Of a stretch of 64,000 nt of DNA, positions 12,101 to 22,928 are shown in pieces. The DNA lies in contig CATNEN010000038.1 of NCBI GenBank assembly GCA_950097015.1, forward strand, positions 11,057,501-11,121,500. The letters run 5' to 3'. The position numbers and the translations under genes are program-made. This DNA is from Macrostomum hystrix (Eukaryota; Platyhelminthes; Macrostomidae). Under the pieces are notes generated by a model, which worked only from the letters and a program-made list of their open reading frames with translations, had not been told where the DNA came from and made no database searches. Positions within the stretch are counted from its first letter, which is position 1, and every line of letters begins with the position of its first letter.

Positions 12101-15100
12101 AAACCTTCATCTCTAAACCCTTCATCTCTAAACCCTTCATCTCGCTACACCTTTTATCTTTTCAAATCATTCGTCTGGCTAAACTTTTTATCTCTCTAAA
12201 CCCCTAATCTATTTTTAAGCTTACCCGCCTCTGTCTTCGGAACCGATGCCTTAGTTTCTGGCTGTTCGGGGGCTGAAAGAAATTAAAATTAGTTTACAAT
12301 ATGGAGTCGAAGCAAATATTATTTCAAAAGATAATTCTTTTTTTTAGTTGTTCTCTGACTTTTAACTCACCTGCCTCCTTCTTTGGAGCGGCAGACTTTG
12401 ACACTCGCTCCTCTGATGGTGCTGCGAAGTTAATTAATCAGAAATTCATTGGTCATTTACATGCTTCACTTTCCATCACCAGACCTAGACCGCATTTACA
12501 CTTTTGCAATCTCCCTTCATCTCCGTCTCCTCTCTCATCTCCCTACCTCCCTTCATCTCCCTACCTCCCTTCATCTCACTTTATCCCTTAATCTCCCCTT
12601 TCTCCCTTAGTCTCCCCTCATCCCCCTCTCCCTCAATCTCCCCTCTCCCTTAATCTCCCCTCTCTCCCTTAATCCCCTCTCCCTTAATCTCACCTCTCCC
12701 ACTTAATCTCACCTCTCTCCCTTAATCTCTCCTCTCTCCCTTAATCCCCTCTCCCTTAATCTCACCTCTCCCACTTAATCTCACCTCTCCCACTTAATCT
12801 CACCTCTCCCACTTAATCTCACCTCCCACTTAATCCCCTCTCCCTTAATCTCACCTCTCCCACTTAATCTCACCTCTCTCCCTTAATCTCTCCTCTCTCC
12901 CTTAATCCCCTCTCCCTTAATCTCACCTCTCCCACTTAATCTCACCTCTCCCACTTAATCTCACCTCTCCCACTTAATCTCACCTCCCACTTAATCCCCT
13001 CTCCCTTAATCTCACCTCTCTCCCTTAATCTCAACTCTCCCTTAATCTCACCTCTCTCCCTTAATCTCCCCTCTCTCCCTTAATCTCCCTCATTTTGTAA
13101 GATTATTCAAGGCAAGCAGCTCTAACCTGCTTCCTTTTTCGGAGCAGCAGATTTCGACACTGGCTCCTCTGCAGGTGCTGCGTGAAGTTGGAAGTTCAGA
13201 GGCAGTGTATTGTTTATTTGACAATTTAATTGTTTAGTTGTCGCTTTAATTCTTTTAACACTTACCAGCCTCCTTCGGAATTGTGGTCTTGGATTCCTGT
13301 GGCTGTTCTGGGGCTAAAATTACAGGTAGAAGTACTCTTTATAACCACCGTTTTCTAGGAAATAAGGTTCCTCGTGAAATCTGATAAAACTTTAACACAT
13401 TATGGTCGATTATCTAGACGCACTCAAGAATATCTAAACAAAATCCTTAATCCATCCATTTTCCTCAATAAAACTTACGCATAAACCACAATCCATCATC
13501 CACTATCCATGATCCACTATCCATCACCCACAATTCATCACTCACTATCCATCATCCACTATCCATAATCCGCTATCCATCATCCCCTATCCATAATCCG
13601 CTATCCATCATCCACTATCCATAATCCGCTATCCATCATCCATTGTCCATCATCCACTATCCATCACCCACTATCCATCATCCACAATCCATCATCCACA
13701 ATCATCATCCACAATCCATCATCCACAACCCATCATCCACTATTTATTATCCACTATCCATCATCCTCTATCCATCATCCACTATTTATTATCCACTATC
13801 TATCACCCACTATCCATCATCCACTATCCAACATCCACTATTCATCATCCACTATCCATCATCCACTATCCATCACCCACTATCCGTCATTCACTATCCG
13901 TTGTTCACTATCCATAATTCGCTATCCATCATCCCCTATCCATAATCCGCTATCCATCATCCCCTATCCATAATCCGCTATCCATCATCCACTATCCATA
14001 ATCCGCTATCCATCATCCATTGTCCATCATCCACTATCCATCACCCACTATCCATCATCCACAATCCATCATCCACAATCATCATCCACAATCCATCATC
14101 CACAATCCATCATCCACTATTTATTATCCACCATCTATCATCCACTATCCATCATCCACTATTTATTATCCACTATCTATCATCCACTATCCATCATCCA
14201 CAATCCATCATCCACTATCCATCATCCACTATCCATCATCCACTATCCATCATCCACTATCCAACATCCACTATCCATCATCCACTATCCATCATCCACT
14301 ATCCATCATCCACTATCCATCATCCACTATCCATCAACCACTATTTATTATCCACCATCTATCATCCACTATCCATCATCCACTATGCATCATCCACTAT
14401 CCATCATCCACTATCCATCATTCACTATCCATCATCCACTATCCATCATTCACTATCCATCATCCACTATCCATCATCCACTATCCGTCATTCACTATCC
14501 ATCATCCACTATCCATCATCCACTATCCATCATTCACTATCCATCATCCACTATCCATCATCCACTATCCATCATTCACTATCCATCATTCACTATCCAT
14601 CATCCACTATCCATCATCCACTATCCATCATTCACTATCCATCATCCACTATCCATCATTCACTATCCATCATCCACTATCCATCATCCACTATCCGTCA
14701 TTCACTATCCGTTGTTCACTATCCATCATCGATAGCAAATTTTCACTATTCACTAATTAATTTTCCCCAAAGCTTTATCTACTAATCCAATATTCACAAC
14801 TGCTCACCGGCCTCCTTCTTTGGAGCAGCAGTCTTTGACAAAGGCTCCTCGGGAACTGAATGAAAAAAAGCAGCAAAAATAGCATTAATAAATAGTAAAA
14901 AACTGATTAGCTATGACTCAAATAGAGAGCTCATCGCCCTCTTACCTGGCTCCTCGATTTTCTTCGCGGCTGCCGGCCTTTTCGGTTCCGGCGGCAGCTC
15001 GGACAGAAGCAGGGGAGCTGAGAAACAAAATGCGGAATATATGCTGAATAATACTACTAGCCAGCTGGTAGTAGTATAAGTAGCAAAAGTAGAGAATTCC

Positions 15101-18100
15101 GCTTACCAACTTCCTTCTTAGGCGCAACTGTCGCCGTTAGAGACTCCTCAACAATGGGAACGTCTGGTGGAACGACAGTTTTCGGTTTCAGTTTTTTACA
15201 ATTGAGCAAAAAAAGTTACAACTACAACTAAGATTCGGATCATTCCTCACCCGACTCCACTTTCGCTGCCGGTTTCTTCTCAATGGGCTTCTCAGCTGCC
15301 GCTTGCTGGCGCTTCTGTTCTTCTTTCTTGGCTGAGAAGGAAAATGAGAATGAGAGTGAGAATGAAGACTCTTTCTCATTCATCAACTAAACCTGTCATG
15401 CCATCTTACCTTCCTCCTCCTCGGCCTTCTTCCGCTCCATTTCAACGTACTCAGCCAGTGGCTTGGCTAAAAATTAAAAAAAATGTTGCAGACATTTCTA
15501 ATTTCGTAACTCTCATTATCCATACAAAAGTACATTCTTACCGCTGTATCTTGGCGGTGCGTAGACCTTTCCAACCTCTTCTTCCACGACTGAAGGCGCT
15601 GAAATTTATTGCAAAGTTTGAGGTGTGAAATTCGTCTTAAACTGGGCTGGATGAGAGGTGTGAAATTCGTCTTAAACTGGGCTGGATGAGAGGTGTGAAA
15701 TTCGTCTTAAACTGGGCTGGATGAGAGGTGTGAAATTCATCTTAAACTGGGCTGGATGAGAGGTGTGAAATTCATCTTAAACTGGGCTGGATGAGAGGTG
15801 TGAAATTCATCTTAAACTGGGCTGGATGAGAGGTGTGAAATTCGTCGGAAACTGCTCTGGATGAGAGGCGTATAATTCGTCTTAAACTGCTCTGGATGAG
15901 AGGTGTGAAATTCGTCTAAAACTGGGCTGGATGAGAGGTGTGAAATTCGTCTTAAACTGGGCTGGATGAGAGGTGTGAAATTCATCTTAAACTGGGCTGG
16001 ATGAGAGGTGTGAAATTCGTCGGAAACTGCTCTGGATGAGAGGCGTATAATTCGTCTTAAACTGGGCTGGATGAGAGGCGTGTAATTCGTCGGAAACTGC
16101 TCTGGATGAGAGGCGTGTAATTCGTCGGAAACTGCTCTGGATGAGAGGCGTATAATTCGTCTTAAACTGGGCTGGATGAGAGGTGTGAAATTCGTCTTAA
16201 ACTGGGCTGGATGAGAGGTGTGAAATTCATCTTAAACTGGGCTGGATGAGAGGTGTGAAATTCGTCTTAAACTGGGCTGGATGAGAGGTGTGAAATTCAT
16301 CTTAAACTGGGCTGGATGAGAGGTGTGAAATTCATCTAAAACTGGGCTGGATGAGAGGTGTGAAATTCATCTTAAACTGGGCTGGATGAGAGGTGTGAAA
16401 TTCATCTTAAACTGGGCTGGATGAGAGGTGTGAAATTCGTCTTAAACTGGGCTGGATGAGAGGTGTGAAATTCATCTTAAACTGGGCTGGATGAGAGGTG
16501 TGAAATTCATCTAAAACTGGGCTGGATGAGAGGTGTGAAATTCGTCTTAAACTGGGCTGGATGAGAGGTGTGAAATTCGTCTTAAACTGGGCTGGATGAG
16601 AGGTGTGAAATTCATCTTAAACTGGGCTGGATGAGAGGTGTGAAATTCGTCGGAAACTGCTCTGGATGAGAGGCGTATAATTCGTCTTAAACTGGGCTGG
16701 ATGAGAGGTGTGAAATTCATCTTAAACTGGGTTGGATGAGAGGTGTGAAATTCGTCAGAAACTGGACCGGATTAGTTGTGAAAAACTCACCGCTCTCATT
16801 ATCGGCGGCTTTGATCTTTCCAATTGGCTCCTCATTTGGCTGCGACTTAGGCGGAGCTGAAAGCAATAAGAACTTTTGAATTTTATATACTACTTAAAGT
16901 AGGAATGTTTGAAAATAGACCCGAAGCTAAGTAACATGCACTAAACTTGACGCACCGCTGTGCTGCGAAGCAGACTTTGTCTGACCGATGGATTCCTCGG
17001 CCAGAGGTCCGTCAGCTTCTGCAATATTAGTGTCAGTAACATCATATATATACTTTTTTACGAGCATATTTCGCTATTAAATTTGAGTAAGAGTTGAGAC
17101 AACCTGACCTTGCTCAACAGAGGGCTCGCTGAGAACGCTGAGGAAGTCCTCGATCAGTTTCTCCTTCTCCGACTTTGGCATGGCTTTCTCCTCTTCCTCG
17201 GCCGGCTTCTTTGGCTTTGGAGGCTCTGAAGATTGGTTGAAGTCAAAGCCTTGTAAAGTAAGCACTGGTTCTTGAAAGCGCCGGTTTTGAGAACACTGGT
17301 TATGAGAACACCGATTTTAAGAGCACCGGTTATGAGAACATCATTTTTGAGAACACCGGTTCTGAGAACACCAGTTCTGAGAACACCGGTTCTGAGAACA
17401 CCAGTTCTGAGAACACCGGTTCTGAGAACACCAGTTCTGAGAACACCGGTTCTGAGAACACCAGTTCTGAGAACACCGGTTCAGAGAACACCGGTTCAGA
17501 GAACACCGGTTCAGAGAACACCGGTTCTGAGAACACCAGTTCTGAGAACACCGGTTCAGAGAACACCGGTTCAGAGAACACCGGTTCTGAGAACACCGGT
17601 TCAGAGAACACCGGTTCTGAGAACACCGGTTCTGAGAACACCAGTTCTGAGAACACCGGTTCTGAGAACATCGATTCTGAGAACATCGATTTTAAGAATA
17701 CCGGTTCTGAGAAAAGCGATTCTGAGAACACCGGTTGTGAGAACACCAGTTCTGAGAACACCGGTTCTGAGAACACCGGTTTTGAGAACACCGGTTCTGA
17801 GAACACCGGTTCTGAGAACACCGGTTCTAAGAACACCGGTTCAGAGAACACCGGTTCTGAGAACACCGATTCTGAGAACATCGATTCTGAGAACATCGAT
17901 TCTGAGAACACCGATTCTGAGAACATCGATTCTGAGAACATCGATTCTGAGAACATCGATTTTAAGAATACCGGTTCTGAGAAAAGCGATTCTGAGAACA
18001 CCCGTTGTGAGAACACCAGTTCTGAGAACACCGGTTCTGAGAACACAGGTTTTGAGAACAACGGTTCTGAGAACACCGGTTCTGAGAACACCGGTTCTAA

Positions 18101-20101
18101 GAACACCGGTTCAGAGAACACCGTTTCTGAGAACACCGATTCTGAGAACATCGATTCTGAGAACATCGATTTTAAGAATACCGGTTCTGAGAAAAGCGAT
18201 TCTGAGAACACCGGTTGTGAGAACACCAGTTCTGAGAACACCGGTTTTGAGAACACCGGTTTTGAGAACACCGGTTCTGAGAACACCGGTTCTGAGAACA
18301 CCGGTTCTGAGAACACCGGTTCAGAGAACACCGGTTCAGAGAACACCGGTTCAGAGAACACTGGTTCTGAGAACACCGGTTCAGAGAACACCGGTTCAGA
18401 GAACACCGGTTCTGAGAACACCGGTTCTGAGAACACCGGTTCTGAGAACACCGGTTCTGAGAACACCGGTTCTGAGAACACCGGTTCTGAGAAAACCGGT
18501 TCAGAAAACACCGGTTCAGAGAACACCGGTTCAGAGAACACCGGTTCTGAGAACACCTGTTGTTAAGAACACTGATTCTTGTAAAAGACAGTTCTGAGAA
18601 CACCGGTCCTAAAAGTTCTCACCTTCCACAGTGAGTCTGGCACTAGAGCTGATTTTGCCGAAAGCGTTGCTGAATTCCACGGACACCTCGCCTTGGTCAG
18701 CCTTTGTCAAGCGCAGAAGGCGAAGTGTAGCGAGTCCGGCTGAGTACACCAGCTGGTAATTGCGGCTGGTGGACACTGCACGACCGGCAACGCGCCATTC
18801 AACGCTGACTGGCTCGCTGCCGGATATTTTGGCGCGAAATTCCACGCACTCGGACACTAGGCCCGTCATTGGCGACAGAGGCGACACAATCTTGGGCGCC
18901 TCGCCCGGCTTTGTCTGGGGAGCTGGGATGGTTGGCGATTTTCAAATATTTTTTATTATGAAAGTTTTAGTTTACAGTATGAAGGATTTATGGATCTAAA
19001 AGAAGGGAACCTTCGATGAATCTAGTATTCAAGGACTCTGGGATTTGAGAAATTTGAGACCTAAAAAATCTAAAATTTGGGACAACTTTGATCATGATTT
19101 GTAAAAAAATGCCAGATCTGGAAAATTTGTGATTTAGGAAATCTGGGATTTAGGAAATCTGGATTTAGGAAATCTGGATTTAGGAAATCTGGATTTAGGA
19201 AATCTGGGATTTAGGAAATCTGGGATTTAGGAAATCTGGATTTAGGAAATCTAGGATTTGGGAAATCTGGGATTTAGGAAATCTGGGATTTAGGAAATCT
19301 GAGATCTTAGAAATTGGGGATACGATTTTCCCAAATCCGAGATCCTAAAATCTTTATTTCTATGTGAGCAATCTGGGATTTAAGAGAAATTTGAGTCTAT
19401 AATTCGGTGTATAAAAATGTCGGGCTCTGGGGCTTCAGGAAACAATCAAATAAATGTGGGATTTAAGAATCGTGAGTTTATTGGAATCGGAAATTCCTAG
19501 ATCTAGAAATAGTCATCCTTCAATATTCAAAGTCGCACCTTTCAGGTTGAGGGTAACTGAGGCGTTTGCCTCCCCTCCTGCGGTGCGGATGACGCAGTTG
19601 TACATGCCATTGTCCGAGTTGTTCAACTGTACAAAATGAGCAAGAAAATCGAGCGCGCTTGATAGAGATTCTTTTTTTACTAGAGAATTTTTTTAGAAGA
19701 ATACAACCTTCCCATCCCGTTTCCCACAATTCCCAAATCCCACAATTCCCAAATCCCACAATTCCCAAATCCCACAATTCCCAAATCCCACAATTCCCAA
19801 ATCCCACAATTCCCAAATCCCACAACTCACAAATCCCACAATTCACAAATCCCAAATCCCACTATTCCCACATCCCACAAATCCCAAATCCCACAGTGTC
19901 TCTTTGGGTTATTCCATTCCGATCCTATCCGGTGGCTGTTGCTGTGAAGATTTTTCACTGCCTAGCTGGTGTAGTGAAATCCCGGGATGAAAATAACAGC
20001 CAGGAATGGAGGGTGTGAGAGCGGGAGCAGCGGGGGGTTATATGGCGAGGGCGGCCGATAGCCCGAGGATATCCGTGAGCACACGTGCTCAGACAGGAGC
20101 C

Positions 20102-20136
<35 letters not shown>

Positions 20137-22881
20137 CGATAGAAGACCTGCGGCGCAAGATGAGACGACGGGTGGGTCCGCGGCAGCGGCCAGCAGCAGC
20201 AGCAGCAGCTTAGATAAGCTCAGAGGCCTACTCAATCAACACGCGTCCATGAGTAGATCTCGACATGAGAGACGAGGGTTGGAGAGGACGGGGGAGAGGG
20301 ATGAAGCGCGCTGGGCAGGCACCCGGCCATCCAAGTCCATTGCGGAAGAAAAAATATTCCAGGGACTCTCGCTGCTGCTGCTGCTGCTCTTCGCTCTCTC
20401 TCTTGCTCTCGTCTGTCTCGCATTTCACAGGGCCGCGAGCCAGCACTGGCCGGACTTGTGTGTGTCTGCGTGTGGTAGGGGCGTTGTTGACTGGACGGTG
20501 AGTGAGCCGAGGCCCTGATGGGAAATGGGAAGTGACAGTGGGCAAGAATGGCGTGGAGCAGGAGGAGGAGGAAGAGGTGGTGGTGGCGGGGTTGGAGAGT
20601 GGAGACAGTGGTTTGAGAGCTGGCACGAGGAGAAGAGGAGACCTTGGGCGGAGGAGGTGGGTGGGTGGGCTTCGCCAGGGGCCACTCTTGGACCGCTCCA
20701 GATTTATCGATTGAGCCGGCTGCTGCTGCTGCTGCTGCTGCTGCTACCGCCGCTGCTGGAAGACCCTGGGGGCTAAGAACGGGAGAAGAAGAGAGAGATG
20801 GCGAAGAGCCGAGGCCACATTGCGGCGATGGCCCCGAGGTGGGAGGCTGGAAGATGGGGATAACGGGACTCAGGCGGAACTTGGGGTGGCCGACCCGAGA
20901 GCTGCTCATAGAGTGCTCATAGAGAGAGAGGAAGAGATTTTTCTGCCATCTGGATACGGTTGCGTGGCAGTCTGGTTCTTTTTTTCTACCTGAAACTTCG
21001 CACCCCAGATCCTGATGTCGCACACATTGTTTTGAAATAGCTCGTATATATTTAAAAAATCAAGGAAAAATTCTGTTTTAATTTCATTTAGGACCTCTGG
21101 CAGTGGGACTTCTTTGCAAACTTGTTTAATCCTAACCGGACAATGGTAGTTGGCAGGCAGAAGCAGAGCTGGGGATCATCTTGTCCTTGCCGAGGGGACG
21201 CATTAGGAAGAGGACGTGGCTGCACAGCATGACTAGCGGTGCTGCCCCCAGCTTAGTGCTGGCTGAAGCCCTAGAGAAGGGATTGAGAACTGGGGCGGTG
21301 GGTGGGCAGAATGGGTTGAGGCGTGCCGGCGGCGGCAGCTTCAGTGGCGTCTGTCGAGGCCACATGCAGTTTTTGACGCGAGGGAGAAATTGTCCCTTCG
21401 GTGGGTGGGAGTTGGGGTTAGGAGTGGGAAGCGGGGAAGCGGAGGGCGTGGAAATGGGAGCGGCTGGGGTGCAGTGGCGAGAGGGTCAGGCTGGGCAAAA
21501 AGGGAGCGGCCAGAGAGGTGGGGCCACCCAGGAAGGGAAGAGGAAAGGCGGGAGAGGAGCGGGCGGGTGCTAGACCAGGCTAAAGGCCAGCAAGAAGGCA
21601 GTCAAGTTTCGCACGGTGAGGACAGACTAAAATATAGGGATCGGCCTCTTCGCCTGCCCGGACTAAAGAGACGACTCGAGACCAAAGCCGAGGCCCAAAA
21701 TCCTCAAGCAGGCATCGGACGACAGCATCCTTCGAGAGCGACTCAGTCACAATGTCTGCTAAGCCGGATTCCGCTTGCGACGGTTGCGGCGCCGGCTCTG
21801 CAGGGGCCAATCAGGAGGCGGGGCCGCACCACCTGGGCAGCGCTGCCACTTTGGCGGAGCTGCGCCGACTGCTCGAGTCGCGTCTCGGCCTGGCGCCGGG
21901 AAGTGCGGAGCTCCGTCTGGAGCGTCTGGAGCGGGCGTCTCGGGAGGGTGGCGCCTCTCGCGAGGGCTGCCCAGTGGCAAAGTGGATCGTCCGCCGACGT
22001 CAGGTGGAACCGGAGCGCTTCCTCGCCCTCGTTCGGCAACGTCAGCGGCATACCTGCGACTCGGCCGTGGTCGCTGTGGCCATGGTGTGCTGGGAGGGCG
22101 TGCCAGTACACCTGGCCGACTACCTGTTTGGCTACCTGCGGGCGGAACTTCCGCGAGCCGGCATACCTAGCGAACGCCGCTGCTCGGCTAACGAGTCGCG
22201 CACCTGCGCCTGCCAGGGCTTCGACCCGGACTCCGGCGGTGCCATCTATAGCTTCGGCTGCGCCTGGAGCCTGTTTCACAATGCCTGCAAATTCGCCAGA
22301 ACGCGCGGCGCAGCTCGCAAATTCCGGCTACGGAGCGTCGAAACGGAGCCTGGCGTGGCGCGCGGCCTCAACTGCCTGGCGGACGCGGCGGGCCGCCTTC
22401 TAGCCACCGCCGCTCCAGTTGCCTTCGCCAACCAGACGCGACACTCGGCCGTGGCCGCTGACTGCCGGCTCGGCTCAGCGGAGACTCCGCCAGGCCGACG
22501 ACCGTTCAGCGGTGCCACTGTGGCGTTGGACTTCTGCGCGCACTCGCACAAGGAGCCGGCCCTGGTTGAAGGCGGCTGCAGTGTGGTGGTGGCTCTTTGC
22601 CGGCGGAGCGACTGGCCCGACGAGCAGCTGCACGTCTTCACTAACTACACCCTGGGCGACACGGACGAGTTCGGCTCGGCTGACGGGCAGCAAAGAAAGT
22701 TTGAAACTGGCGAGCTGCACGAGTTGAAGGCTTTTCCAAGAGTGGCTCGACTGAGGGGCGCGCCTGCTGAGTCGACGGGACTCTTCGCCATGACTTCGGC
22801 CAGAAAGAGAACCCTGAGAATGCAGCCAACGCAACCGCCGCCGCCCCCACCGCAACCTCCGACACAATTCAATCCACCGCT

Positions 22882-22928
<47 letters not shown>

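Noticed and set aside
13643..14760. Plus-strand frame of IIHYPSSTIHHPLS repeats.
   Set aside because: Product of the 14-bp minisatellite in an intron of the minus-strand gene.
17272..18597. 441-codon plus-strand frame (RTPVL repeat) and 408-codon minus-strand frame (VFSEP repeat).
   Set aside because: Intronic 15-bp array; the flanking twitchin-like exons splice in phase without it, and both strands are open simply because the unit length is divisible by three.
20006..21023. Overlapping frames of 170 codons (plus) and 263 codons (minus) in the GC-rich region before the TET gene.
   Set aside because: Low-complexity Ser/Pro/Ala/Leu-rich sequence on both strands, no known domain, and no splice phase linking it to the host gene that I could confirm.
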